A DNA stretch of 64,000 bases. It comes from JBBQVS01 sp963792705. GTDB taxonomy: Bacteria; Chloroflexota; Ktedonobacteria; Ktedonobacterales; Ktedonobacteraceae. Positions within the stretch are counted from its first letter, which is position 1, and the number at the start of each line of letters is the position of its first letter. The stretch is taken from positions 62,001-126,000 of the forward strand of contig CAWBXD010000011.1 in NCBI GenBank assembly GCA_963792705.1, read 5' to 3'. The notes under the pieces were generated by a model, which saw only the letters and a list, made by a program, of their open reading frames with translations, was not told the DNA's origin and made no database searches. This document shows, in pieces, positions 54,751 to 63,509 of the stretch. A program made the translations under genes and the position numbers.

Positions 54751-56199
54751 TTAGAGAAAGGTAAACGAATGGCGAATAGCAGAAAACACAACATTGTCTT
54801 CGTCGGTATACACATTTTGTGGTGCCATCTGCGTGAGCACGTACATATGATTACCATGCATAGTGGCAAGCATCGTTGTAGTGTAATTCGCTCCGTCTTG
54901 CTGCATATTTCCCTGTATCTGCTGCCATGATGCACCGGCAAAAGAGAGTGTTCCCAAAGGTTTTATGGCGGTCATCCCATTTTTCTTGGCCTGTTGCTGT
55001 ACATATTGAGCGGCATCACTTGTATCACCAGTCACATTAAGCTTTACCTGAGCAGTATGACTACTATCAGAGAACAGGACTCCCGTTGCATTGTGTTGTA
55101 CACTCCAACTATTTGGATAGGATAGGCTAACGCCAAGACGTGTGTCTTTGAAGTCTTGTAAGGGTTGCGTCACTGGAGAAATGCTAAATGGCTGAGTAAG
55201 CACAACCCATGCACCAATACCAAGTACGAGTACTCCCAGGAGTGCCAATAACACGATAAAGGGGACCCGACTCTTTTGGTGCCGAGCTGTAGGTGCTATA
55301 GGGCTGACGACACCTGTACGTTTCTCTTGTACCGAAGATTGTGCCAGTTTCGCGCTTGGGTATTGAGAAGGCTGAACCGTTCTAACAGGTTGCGGTGCCA
55401 TGTTTGAGTAAGGTATAGGCGTATTCGTATACGCTTGCTTTCCCTGTTGTGGCTGTTCGATAGGAAGAGGCGTGTTGCCATGCATTGATTGAGCAGAACG
55501 AGGAGCCTGTTGCGAAGTGGGCGCATGATTGTTTGGCGTAGAAATGGTGTCGAGTTGCGAAATTGGCGCATGGTTATTTGGCGTAGAAATGGTGTCCAGA
55601 TTTGCTATATCATCACTATACCGATCCGTGCCATTTTGTGAGAGTGGGTCTCCTATTGTCGTCTGCTCAGAAACCTCAAGTGGAGCCGTTGGAGCGTCCT
55701 CAATCTCGTCACGCTCCTCCTCAGGCTTACTTTCCGGTATAGGTGTAGGTGGATTAGTAAGTTCTTGCTCCCACACTTTGACACGCAGTTCACGCTCAGG
55801 AACTACTGGTTTGGGTACTGGGTTTTGTACCTGTTGTTCTTGTGGGACTACAGGTGCGTTATCTTTTGGGGTTGATGTGTCTTTGACAGAAACATGTGTG
55901 ATAGGAGCAGGCCACGCGATAGAAGATGCAGTGAGGTTGTCGGGAGCAATCCTGCGTGTTGTACGAGGACGTGGTGATTGCGGAACCTGTTCTTGCGCGA
56001 TGGGCTTCTGGACGGGTCGATGAACCATTTGTTCTCGCAGCACAGGCTTTTCTTGCTCCGGCAGTGGCATGGCAGGACTAGAAGTTGCAAGCGATTGAGC
56101 ACTAAAGGGATGAGATGGCACAAGCATGCCACAATGATTACAAAAATGTGCGTCATCCTTGGGCAGGTCTTGCCCGCAATATGTACAAGCTGTTGCCAC
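54751..56199 (-). CDS. Zinc-ribbon, Pro/Gln-rich membrane protein with PsbP/Mog1-like C-terminal domain
   Basis: 482 residues. N-terminal zinc ribbon CTYCGQ...FCNHCG (~4-24), a long Pro/Gln/Glu-rich disordered region with a duplicated unit LDTISTPNNHAP (~215-240), one transmembrane helix (~335-355, IVLLALLGVLVLGIGAWVVL), and an extracytoplasmic domain (~370-482) with LGVSLSYPNSW, as in PsbP-like sensor or lipoprotein domains. The GTG at 56199 was chosen because AGGAGAGG precedes it by 4-5 nt and the ribbon begins there. Function unknown; the architecture suggests signalling across the membrane. Confidence 0.7.
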   Translation of the reverse strand: MATACTYCGQDLPKDDAHFCNHCGMLVPSHPFSAQSLATSSPAMPLPEQEKPVLREQMVHRPVQKPIAQEQVPQSPRPRTTRRIAPDNLTASSIAWPAPITHVSVKDTSTPKDNAPVVPQEQQVQNPVPKPVVPERELRVKVWEQELTNPPTPIPESKPEEERDEIEDAPTAPLEVSEQTTIGDPLSQNGTDRYSDDIANLDTISTPNNHAPISQLDTISTPNNHAPTSQQAPRSAQSMHGNTPLPIEQPQQGKQAYTNTPIPYSNMAPQPVRTVQPSQYPSAKLAQSSVQEKRTGVVSPIAPTARHQKSRVPFIVLLALLGVLVLGIGAWVVLTQPFSISPVTQPLQDFKDTRLGVSLSYPNSWSVQHNATGVLFSDSSHTAQVKLNVTGDTSDAAQYVQQQAKKNGMTAIKPLGTLSFAGASWQQIQGNMQQDGANYTTTMLATMHGNHMYVLTQMAPQNVYTDEDNVVFSAIRHSFTFL

Positions 56200-56306
56200 G
56201 AAACCTCTCCTGCATCCGATTAAACTAGAGCGATACTCATGCACTACGATAGCGCAAAAACATATATGGGTCAAGGATGATGACCCATACTAGTACATAT
56301 TGTTTC

Positions 56307-57566
56307 TTACTTCAGTTCAAGCAACGCTTCACGCTCTGTATTTGTCTCTATGACATGCTGGTTTTTCACAATCTCAACCAGTTTCTTGCGTCCCTTCGGG
56401 CTACCGATCATCAAGACACCAACGAGTTTATTGTCACGGAAGAAGAGTTTGCGATAGTTCTCGTTACCTTTCTCACCTGGCTCGCGGCGAGAGAGTGTTT
56501 TGATATCTGACTTGCCCGACTCGGTAGTTCCCACAACGGCAATGTTGACATCAAAAAGTGGACTGGTATATGTTGGCACGTCAACATATGCCTCATGCGC
56601 GCCCGCCATATTCGCGCCAGCAATACGCCCATGTGCCAACGCGTTATCCCATGTTCCCATTGTATGATGAATACCTACAGTTGGATCGAAGAATTCCGCA
56701 ACATCGCCAGCCGCATAGACGCCTGGTACGTTCGTCTCCAGGTATTCGTTCACCATGACGCCGTTGCGTATCTCAACCGATGTGCCAGAGAGAATGTGCG
56801 TGTTAAGTGTGATACCTAAGCCGATACCAATCATATCGGCCTGTATCTGGCGTCCTTGTTTTGTTTTGACATATGTTGGAACGCCATTTTTGGGAACAAC
56901 TTCCTCGATTTCGTCACCATGAATAACTTCGACGCCAAATTTCTTCGCAATGTTATCAACGACTTCCCCACCATCGGGGTCAAGCGCGGTGCGTAACCAG
57001 TAGGGACCACGCATAATCCAGGTTGTATCGAGTTTGCGAACCGCAAAACCATCGCAGAGTTCATAAGAGATAAAGCTACCGCCATAAGCGACTGCGGTAC
57101 GCGATTCAGCCATTTTTGCGACAATCGTTTTTGTGTCGTCAAGCGTTACAAAGTTATAGATATGGCTTGCGTCATCAGCACCAGGTACGCGTAGAGGGTT
57201 TGCCCAACCGCCAGAGGCTATAAGAAGAGCATCGTAGGGAAGATGCTGACCCATGTTCGTGACAACAACGCGCTCATCGGTGTGAACACGTTCGACAAGG
57301 GTTTCGGTTAATAGCTCAATATTTCGTTGCTCATGCCATGCAAAGTCGCGTATCATGACCTTCTGCTCGACAATCACTCCCTGTAGGAAGCGCGGCAGAG
57401 AGACGCGGTTATAGAGTGGGTAGAGTTCGTTGGTGATGAGTTGAATACTACAATTCGCGTCGTTCTTGCGAAGCGTCTCGGCGGCTGTCGTCCCTGCAAC
57501 CCCATTACCAATAATCACATAGCGCTTCTCGTGTGTAGCCAACGTGTAGGTCTCCTTATCTGTCAT
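56307..57566 (-). CDS. FAD/NAD(P)H oxidoreductase, NirB N-terminal/rubredoxin-reductase-like
   Basis: About 419 residues. FAD-binding Rossmann YVIIGNGVAGTTAAETLRK (~14-32), LYPLYNRVSLPRFLQG, a degenerate NADH motif (VAYGGSFISYELCDGF, lacking the usual GxGxxG spacing), and the FAD closing motif GVYAAGDVAEFFDP. It resembles the N-terminal half of NirB-type nitrite reductases and of nitric oxide or rubredoxin reductases without the [2Fe-2S] and siroheme parts. The ATG at 57566 is preferred (AGG at 9 nt); a TTG at 57575 is also in frame. The electron acceptor is unknown. Confidence 0.82.
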   Translation of the reverse strand: MTDKETYTLATHEKRYVIIGNGVAGTTAAETLRKNDANCSIQLITNELYPLYNRVSLPRFLQGVIVEQKVMIRDFAWHEQRNIELLTETLVERVHTDERVVVTNMGQHLPYDALLIASGGWANPLRVPGADDASHIYNFVTLDDTKTIVAKMAESRTAVAYGGSFISYELCDGFAVRKLDTTWIMRGPYWLRTALDPDGGEVVDNIAKKFGVEVIHGDEIEEVVPKNGVPTYVKTKQGRQIQADMIGIGLGITLNTHILSGTSVEIRNGVMVNEYLETNVPGVYAAGDVAEFFDPTVGIHHTMGTWDNALAHGRIAGANMAGAHEAYVDVPTYTSPLFDVNIAVVGTTESGKSDIKTLSRREPGEKGNENYRKLFFRDNKLVGVLMIGSPKGRKKLVEIVKNQHVIETNTEREALLELK

Positions 57567-57666
57567 CACACCCAACCTGTGAGGATGTTGTGCGGTGGTA
57601 TGTAAATATATGCGAATCTTAGCACAGTTTTTGCAAGAGTGCTATAGTTGTGTTGAAATATCTTTT

Positions 57667-57686
57667 ACTAGCATTAATATGCTAGT
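57667..57686. promoter_or_regulatory. 8-bp dyad in the divergent region
   Basis: ACTAGCAT-taat-ATGCTAGT, an operator-like palindrome between the oxidoreductase and methyltransferase genes. Confidence 0.35.
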
Positions 57687-57707
57687 CTGTCGAACTTCTT
57701 TTGTCAC

Positions 57708-57803
57708 TTGCCGCCTTTGGCGGCGAGAGGAAGGGGAACTGGGGCACAGCCCCAGACCCCAGTCAAGGGCTTGCACCCCTTGCATCCCTGCTTTTAGGAG
57801 CAA
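57708..57803. repeat. GC-rich triple-hairpin element upstream of the methyltransferase gene
   Basis: GCCGCC-ttt-GGCGGC (57710-57724), CTGGGGC-aca-GCCCCAG (57739-57755) and CAAGGG/CCCTTG (57764-57782), directly before the start codon at 57807. Layout like the GGGGCnnnGCCCC-AGACCCC sequences scattered in many bacterial genomes (from memory). Confidence 0.5.
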
Positions 57804-57806
57804 GCC

Positions 57807-58784
57807 ATGCCTGAAGACTCTAAAGTCAATGTAAAAAGAGTGTCGTTGCAAGAACGGACATTACCAGTAGGCAATGTTGTTGGTATAAACGGGTATAGGG
57901 TAAATAAGGTCGCACTCAGGAAAAGTATTGAGGATGAAGGCCATTACATTCACGAGACACCACACTTTTTTGTTGTGATACGGTCAACCTTCCCCTGCGT
58001 GATTGTGATACATTGGTTTGCACCGGACGAGCTAGATGCTCATTTAGGGGATTATATATTACAGGAGCTAAAACCACTTGGCGTGCTCACAGATACACAG
58101 GACTTGGACGATGCTTTCGGAGCTGTAGTTGGCTCGCTTTACCCTCATGAAGCACAACTGGCGTGGTATATCTATACAGCAAACACGTTTCGACGCTTTC
58201 AGTTTCTGACAAATATGGCATCTTCGCTCTCCCACCGTTCCACTATGAACACCTTCGCTACGTTATATCGTCGTGTCTATGCGTTACAGGTCGGCGAAAG
58301 TTTTCTTGATGCAGGTTGTTCTTCTGGTTTTTTGCCATTGCTTATGAGAGAGTGCTTTCCCTCGTTGTCTAAGGTCATCGGTGTTGATATTCGACCTCAT
58401 CCTTTTGCAACAGCACTAAGGCTAGCAGAGGAGCACGGATTGGAGAACGTACAATTTGTTCAGGCTGATTTATTAAGCGATACATTTAGGACATTGGGGG
58501 CTTTCGACACAGTAACGTTGCTTCATGTGCTTGAGCATTTTTCCGAGAAGGCCATGTATACCGTCCTTGCAAACCTGCTAGCGGTGACACGTCGGCGTCT
58601 GATTATTGCAGTGCCGTATGAGCATGGAAAAGCGGAAACGGTGTATGGTCATGAGCAGTTATTTTCACGGGCTAAGCTCGAAGCAGTTGGTCACTGGTGC
58701 CTTCAACAACTGAATGGAGAAGGCACTATGTGGTACGAAGATTGTGCAGATGGTTTGCTTGTGATAGAGCGACAACAGGCATAA
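57807..58784 (+). CDS. SAM-dependent methyltransferase with a distinct N-terminal domain
   Basis: 325 residues. The class I methyltransferase domain (~165-310) has motif I FLDAGCSSGFLPLL, VIGVDIRPHP, VQADLLSD and TLLHVLEHF. The N-terminal ~155 residues are an unassigned domain (ETPHFFVVIRSTFP, VIHWFAPDELDAHLGDY). This two-part layout reminds me of mycofactocin-associated MftM methyltransferases, but no mft genes are in the window and I would not name it so. The ATG follows AGGAG at 8 nt, within the end of the hairpin element. Stop TAA begins the following terminator. Confidence 0.72.
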   Translation: MPEDSKVNVKRVSLQERTLPVGNVVGINGYRVNKVALRKSIEDEGHYIHETPHFFVVIRSTFPCVIVIHWFAPDELDAHLGDYILQELKPLGVLTDTQDLDDAFGAVVGSLYPHEAQLAWYIYTANTFRRFQFLTNMASSLSHRSTMNTFATLYRRVYALQVGESFLDAGCSSGFLPLLMRECFPSLSKVIGVDIRPHPFATALRLAEEHGLENVQFVQADLLSDTFRTLGAFDTVTLLHVLEHFSEKAMYTVLANLLAVTRRRLIIAVPYEHGKAETVYGHEQLFSRAKLEAVGHWCLQQLNGEGTMWYEDCADGLLVIERQQA

Positions 58785-58835
58785 AAAAGATGGCTTAGGC
58801 ACAAACAGAACATTCTGTTTGTGCCTAAGCCATCT
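58784..58835 (-). terminator. 23-bp palindromic terminator of the efflux operon
   Basis: Arms 58788-58810 and 58813-58835, two central bases; minus-strand tail TTTTTTA. The convergent methyltransferase stop is at its edge. Confidence 0.8.
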
Positions 58836-58851
58836 AAGGCGGAGTATTTGC

Positions 58852-60339
58852 TTAATGGGCAGGACGTAAGAATGATACGACTGCGGCAATAGCACTTAGT
58901 ATGAATGACACAAGGAAGGCGAGATGCAAGCCTGACAGGAAGGGTGGAATAACGGACGCGAAGTGGCCCATACCACCACCTGTGATGAACACTTGTTGCA
59001 CTGCATCGGCTGGTATCTTGCTCAGAGCCAGCGGGAACACAATGGCAATACTTAGCATTTGTCCTGTATTATTGAGCATGCTGAGAATGCCAGACGCGGC
59101 ACCACGTGTATGTGGCTCAACGGAACTCATGATGGCATTTGTGTTAGGCGAAACGAACAGGCCGGAACCACCGCCCATCAGTGCCATGAAAAGAGCTAGC
59201 AACCAAAATGGTGTAAATTGCGTGATGGTCGTCAAGCCTAATAGTCCAAGCGCGGATACGAGCAGTCCGGCAGTTGCTAGAAAGCGTGAGCCAAGACGGT
59301 CCGAAAGCTGTCCGCTCAAGGGGCCAACGATCATAAATGCTGCACCAAAGGGCGCTAAGAGCAATCCAGCGGTTAATGGGTCTTTTCCGTAAGGGCCTTG
59401 TAAGAAAAAGATGAGCAGGAACAGTACGGCACCGCGAGCAATGCCATTCAGCAAGCCACTGAACGTCGCAAGCGAAAAGAGTCTGTTCAGGAAAAGACGC
59501 AACTGCACAATTGGAGCCTTGATGCGTGGCTCGACAATCGCAAACGTAATGAGGCTGATGATGCCCACGATAAGAATAGCAATAATAGCGGCTTGACTGA
59601 GCACCGGGAAGGCCAACATTGTTAGCGCGAGCAAGACACCTGTAAGACCGACAGTTAATGTAATACTGCCAATCCAATCAATAGGCTGGTGTTCGACGGG
59701 TCGGACAGGCTCACGCAAGCGCCAGATGCCCCATATCACGCCGAAGATGCCAATAGGCACATTGAACAAGAATACCCAACGCCAGGAAAATTCGGTGAGT
59801 AAGCCGCCAATGATTGGACCTATGAGGAAGCCCGCCGCACCTGCGATCTGGTTGATGCCTAGACCTAAGCCAGCTTTACCCTTCTTAAACGCATCGACCA
59901 CGATAACGGTACTATTTGTGAGCAACAGAGAGGCACCTGCGCCTTGAATGAGACGCCCGATAATGAGGTCGGCACCGTGAAATTGCGCTTGCGCTAATCC
60001 GGCTATCAAAGAACCTAATGTAAAGACAACGAAACCGGCATTGTACAAACGCTTACGACCCCAAATATCGGCAAGACGACCGATGATTGGCGTTAGCACG
60101 GTTAATATCAACAGGTATCCCAGAAGTACCCAAATGATAGTGAAGAATGTAATATGCAGGTCTGTCAAAATGTTTGGCAACGCGATCAGTAGTGCCGAGC
60201 CTTGTATAGAAGCAAGGAGCGCACCAACGGTAGTGACAGACAGCGCAACCCAACGATAGTTGTCATGCAGTGTTGGGTCTACAGGGACCACATTTGGCGT
60301 GGCATCGTCAGTTGAAAGATTGGTAGAAGTACGAGACAT
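58852..60339 (-). CDS. MFS transporter, DHA2 (EmrB/QacA, 14-helix) family
   Basis: 495 residues, 14 predicted helices. Motif A-like LADIWGRKRLYNAGF (~90-104), motif B/C-type GAGASLLLTNSTVIV and GPIIGGLLTEFSWRW(V) are typical of proton-driven drug efflux pumps of the EmrB group. Last gene of the marR, ABC ATPase, ABC permease, MFS series on the minus strand, 20 bases after the permease gene, so co-regulated by the MarR protein. Substrate unknown. Confidence 0.9.
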   Translation of the reverse strand: MSRTSTNLSTDDATPNVVPVDPTLHDNYRWVALSVTTVGALLASIQGSALLIALPNILTDLHITFFTIIWVLLGYLLILTVLTPIIGRLADIWGRKRLYNAGFVVFTLGSLIAGLAQAQFHGADLIIGRLIQGAGASLLLTNSTVIVVDAFKKGKAGLGLGINQIAGAAGFLIGPIIGGLLTEFSWRWVFLFNVPIGIFGVIWGIWRLREPVRPVEHQPIDWIGSITLTVGLTGVLLALTMLAFPVLSQAAIIAILIVGIISLITFAIVEPRIKAPIVQLRLFLNRLFSLATFSGLLNGIARGAVLFLLIFFLQGPYGKDPLTAGLLLAPFGAAFMIVGPLSGQLSDRLGSRFLATAGLLVSALGLLGLTTITQFTPFWLLALFMALMGGGSGLFVSPNTNAIMSSVEPHTRGAASGILSMLNNTGQMLSIAIVFPLALSKIPADAVQQVFITGGGMGHFASVIPPFLSGLHLAFLVSFILSAIAAVVSFLRPAH

Positions 60340-60359
60340 AAGAAGCCTTTCCAGAAATT

Positions 60360-61178
60360 TTATTGTTCTCGCCGCGCTAAAAGAACGGCGATTGAAAGCA
60401 TTACAAGTGTGAATAGACCGAGTACAGCGAGATCGAGGGGAACGCTTGCGGCGTTATAGTTCAATAGCATACCTCGGATAGCGTTGACACCATAGGTCAA
60501 TGGGTTGAGCAGGAGAATGACTCCGAACCAACCAGGTACACCTTTCGTTGGAAAGATGGCACCAGAGAACATGTAGAGTGGCAGCGTAATAAAGTTTTGG
60601 AGAGTGCCAAAGTTCTCAAAATCCGAGATGCTCATAGCAATAACAACGCCAAGTGAAGAAATTGCCAGAGCCGTTACAAACATCGCAAGCAACGTCGCAA
60701 GTACATTCAATGGTGTTAATGCAACCGATGCAAATGGCGCAAATACTAGTACAATCGCGGCTTGAATTGTTGAACTACTAGCACCGCCAAGACATTTCCC
60801 AATTACCAGTGTGTTACGAGGAGTGGGAGCAACCTGTACCTCTTTAAGAAAGCCAAATTCGCGGTCATAGACAATAGAGATCGCTGATTGCAATCCACTA
60901 AAGATGAGCGTCATTGCGATGACGCCAGGAAAGACGAATTGTTCGTAGCTAAGACCAGCGACGGGAACAAATGACCTGCGTAAGCCAAAGCCCAGTGCGA
61001 ATAACCACACAAGAGCACGAGCAATAGCACCATACAAACGGCTGCGTTGTCGCCAGAGGCGGCTCATATCGCGGAGCCAAATCATTGCGATACCCTCAAA
61101 GTCGATAAGTGGCGTTTTCACCACTTTGACGTTCGTGGGTATTGCTTGCGGAGTGCTTTGAGGTTGTATATCAAGCAT
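60360..61178 (-). CDS. ABC-2-type transporter permease (DrrB-like)
   Basis: 272 residues, six helices. ABC-2 signature near the C-terminus: MFSGAIFPTKGVPGWFGVIL and LNPLTYGVNAIRGML, with the earlier FGFLKEVQVAPTPR cytoplasmic segment. Forms an exporter with the ATPase encoded just upstream (23-base gap). Family members export anthracyclines, other drugs or lipids. The ATG at 61178 has an AGAGAATT site. Confidence 0.9.
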   Translation of the reverse strand: MLDIQPQSTPQAIPTNVKVVKTPLIDFEGIAMIWLRDMSRLWRQRSRLYGAIARALVWLFALGFGLRRSFVPVAGLSYEQFVFPGVIAMTLIFSGLQSAISIVYDREFGFLKEVQVAPTPRNTLVIGKCLGGASSSTIQAAIVLVFAPFASVALTPLNVLATLLAMFVTALAISSLGVVIAMSISDFENFGTLQNFITLPLYMFSGAIFPTKGVPGWFGVILLLNPLTYGVNAIRGMLLNYNAASVPLDLAVLGLFTLVMLSIAVLLARREQ

Positions 61179-61201
61179 GCCTAATTCTCTTTCTTTTTAG
61201 C

Positions 61202-62188
61202 TTAGCGTCGCAACCGCCCACGACTGCGGAGACGTGCTCCCATTCGCTCCCTCGCCCCAACAGTTTCTTCACGAATGACACGTCCTGTGAGACGCACAAA
61301 CACGTCTTCGAGACTAGGAGCTTTCACAGTAACGCTGCGTACTTCGATATCATGAAGTGTAAGATAGCGAATAAGCGACGCTGCTAATGCTTGACCACTT
61401 TCACCTTCGATGCTCAAAGCACCGTTGTCGTGGTGTACTGGTCGCCCTGTCCATTGCGTAATCTCTGTTTCGGCGAGTACATCGTCGGAGGTTGTAAAAC
61501 TTACGACATCTTGACCAACGCTCTTTTTAAGGGCGGCAGGCGTATCGAGGGCAATTAAGCGACCATCATCAATGATGCCGATGCGATCACAATACTCGGC
61601 CTCTTCCATATAGTGTGTGGTCATGAAGATGGTAAGGCCGGTTGTCTCTCGTAGACGCAACACATGTTCCCAAACACTACGGCGTGTTTGAGGATCGAGT
61701 CCAACGGTTGGCTCATCAAGAAAAAGCGTTTGTGGCTCGTGAAGGAGTCCACGAGCCACTTCTAAACGCCGCTTCATACCGCCTGAGAAGGTTTTTACGA
61801 TATCTTTGCGTCTATCATCGAGTCCGACAAGCTGCAACAATTCACGGATACGTGTCTCGCGTGTTTTTGGCGGTGTATGATAGATCATGCAGTGATAGCG
61901 TAAGTTTTGTTCAGCGGTTAGGTATTCATCGAGCGTCTGATCTTGAAAGACAATGCCGATGCTCTGGCGCACGGCGGCTGCTTCACGTTCGATATCATAG
62001 CCGTTGACGAATGCACGTCCCGAAGTGGGATGAAGCAAAGTACAAAGCATTTTGATCGTTGTACTTTTGCCAGCACCATTGGGTCCTAAGAAGCCGAAGG
62101 TTTCGCCACGCCCCACTTCAAAGTTGATGCCTTTGACAGCTTCAATCGCCCCAAAGGAGCGAGTTAATTGCTCTACTACTACAGTCAT
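61202..62188 (-). CDS. ABC transporter ATPase, DrrA-like
   Basis: 328 residues. Walker A FLGPNGAGKSTT (~36-47), Q-loop IVFQDQTLDEYLT, signature FSGGMKRRLEVARGL, Walker B TLFLDEPTVGLDPQTR, and H-loop TTHYMEEAEYCDRIG. The C-terminal ~100 residues include SLEDVFVRLTGR, the DrrA-type extension, and a very basic end (RMGARLRSRGRLRR). It powers the permease gene after it. Starts 2 bases before the end of the marR gene, indicating translational coupling. Confidence 0.93.
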   Translation of the reverse strand: MTVVVEQLTRSFGAIEAVKGINFEVGRGETFGFLGPNGAGKSTTIKMLCTLLHPTSGRAFVNGYDIEREAAAVRQSIGIVFQDQTLDEYLTAEQNLRYHCMIYHTPPKTRETRIRELLQLVGLDDRRKDIVKTFSGGMKRRLEVARGLLHEPQTLFLDEPTVGLDPQTRRSVWEHVLRLRETTGLTIFMTTHYMEEAEYCDRIGIIDDGRLIALDTPAALKKSVGQDVVSFTTSDDVLAETEITQWTGRPVHHDNGALSIEGESGQALAASLIRYLTLHDIEVRSVTVKAPSLEDVFVRLTGRVIREETVGARERMGARLRSRGRLRR

Positions 62189-62190
62189 AG

Positions 62191-62682
62191 CTAGACCTCA
62201 ATCAGATGACGAAGAGCTGGTAAGGCATGCGTAATATACTCACGTTCACCAGCAGTTAATTGTGCAAGACGATGATGAAGTGAGGCAAGTCGAGCATTGT
62301 CGTATGTTGTCACAACATGCTGTCCGCGTAGTGTTGGTTTCACCCATACGGTGCGCCAATCAACATCATCACGAGTACGTTCGATATAGCCACTTGCCAG
62401 CAGACGCTTGACCATCGCGGTGACTGTCGAAGGCGTCACGACAAGATGATCGGCGAGTTCTTGCATCGAACATTGCTTATACTGAACAAGAATACGTAAT
62501 AAGGTAAGTTGCCCCGGTGTCGCACGTAATTCCGAGATGGCCTCTTGTAAATCTCCGCTTCCCTCTGGTGCTTCATTGTAAAGTGGAACGTCCGCGTTTA
62601 GGCGTCGCACCAACCTTGGTGCTATATCAAGCAAAGACTGTGCAAGGTCTAGCTCTCGTTGTATTGGACTATCTTGTACCAT
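62191..62682 (-). CDS. MarR-family transcriptional regulator
   Basis: 163 residues. Winged helix with MQELADHLVVTPSTVTAMVK (recognition helix, ~80-99) and wing RTRDDVDWRTVWVKPT. MarR proteins repress neighbouring efflux genes until they bind a ligand; as first gene of the marR-ABC-ABC-MFS operon it probably autoregulates. The ATG at 62682 follows AGGAAGAGGT. An operator was not identified. Confidence 0.9.
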   Translation of the reverse strand: MVQDSPIQRELDLAQSLLDIAPRLVRRLNADVPLYNEAPEGSGDLQEAISELRATPGQLTLLRILVQYKQCSMQELADHLVVTPSTVTAMVKRLLASGYIERTRDDVDWRTVWVKPTLRGQHVVTTYDNARLASLHHRLAQLTAGEREYITHALPALRHLIEV

Positions 62683-62892
62683 ACCTCTTCCTTTATCACT
62701 TTGACACTCTAACTATATTATACGCATAATATTAAATAGATGTAAAGGGTAAACGATGCCAAACAGATAATAAGAAAACTCTCCTTTTTGAGTGTATATA
62801 CTCGAAAAGAAGAGTTCGGTGACGTGCAAATGCACTATTTTCTATAGCACACTGTCTACTAGTCTCTCAACCTTAATATTATGATGAATGTC

Positions 62893-63044
62893 GTAGGGAC
62901 CACATTGATGGCGTCCGCTGCCTAATTCATTGGGCGAGTTGCATCCGCAATCTTTCTCAAATGATCTCGCGCAATGAATTGGTGCAAGATGAGGACTGCA
63001 CATTGCTTCGCTCGTGCAGTGGATGCCATCAATGTGGTCCCTAC
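62893..63044. repeat. Composite REPIN (long form)
   Basis: CAT/ATG-type arms at both ends, GCCTAAT/ATTGGGC hairpin (one G-U), spacer containing a second ATGAATTGG word, CTGCAC/GTGCAG hairpin. Fills most of the 62683-63074 gap. Confidence 0.9.
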
Positions 63045-63074
63045 GAAAACCGTCAATTGAAGATTGGTGAGCTT

Positions 63075-63509
63075 CTACGCGTCTATTTGTACCTTGCCCT
63101 CGGTGACATTCCCAGTGGGGTCGATGTTGAAGATACGAACATAGGGAGCGTCGGGATAATGACGATGGGAGTAAATGATGTAGAGATAGCCACTACGTTT
63201 GGCCCATTCTTTGTCGCGTTCAGAAGGGTAGGCTTCGCTTTTGGGATGGGAGTGATAGTAGATCATCTCACCATCGTAGTCGTCGATGTCATTGTAAATG
63301 CGTACAAGGTCGGCCTCGGCGATGATAGAAAAATCATCGGGGAATTCAGCAGCGTTGGCGGTCGGATAGTGTTTAACAACACGACCTTCCACGCTCCCAA
63401 CCGCACCGCAGCCCTCGTTAGGATAGCTTGCTACGATATGTGCGGTCATCTCCGCATATATTGCTGAAGGGATATGTACGACAAAGGTATCGGATGACGT
63501 ATTTACCAT
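63075..63509 (-). CDS. JAMM/MPN-domain metalloprotease (Mec+-like, M67)
   Basis: 144 residues. Complete JAMM metal site: Glu in YPNEGCGAV (~31) and H-S-H-P followed by seven residues, Ser and Asp (YHSHPKSEAYPSERD). Bacterial members cut the C-terminal Gly-X bond of ubiquitin-like sulfur carriers; in Mycobacterium Mec+ frees cysteine from CysO. The ATG at 63509 overlaps the stop of the cysteine synthase gene by seven bases and follows AGAGGCG, so both are one operon. A CysO/ThiS-like carrier gene was not seen in the window. Confidence 0.85.
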   Translation of the reverse strand: MVNTSSDTFVVHIPSAIYAEMTAHIVASYPNEGCGAVGSVEGRVVKHYPTANAAEFPDDFSIIAEADLVRIYNDIDDYDGEMIYYHSHPKSEAYPSERDKEWAKRSGYLYIIYSHRHYPDAPYVRIFNIDPTGNVTEGKVQIDA

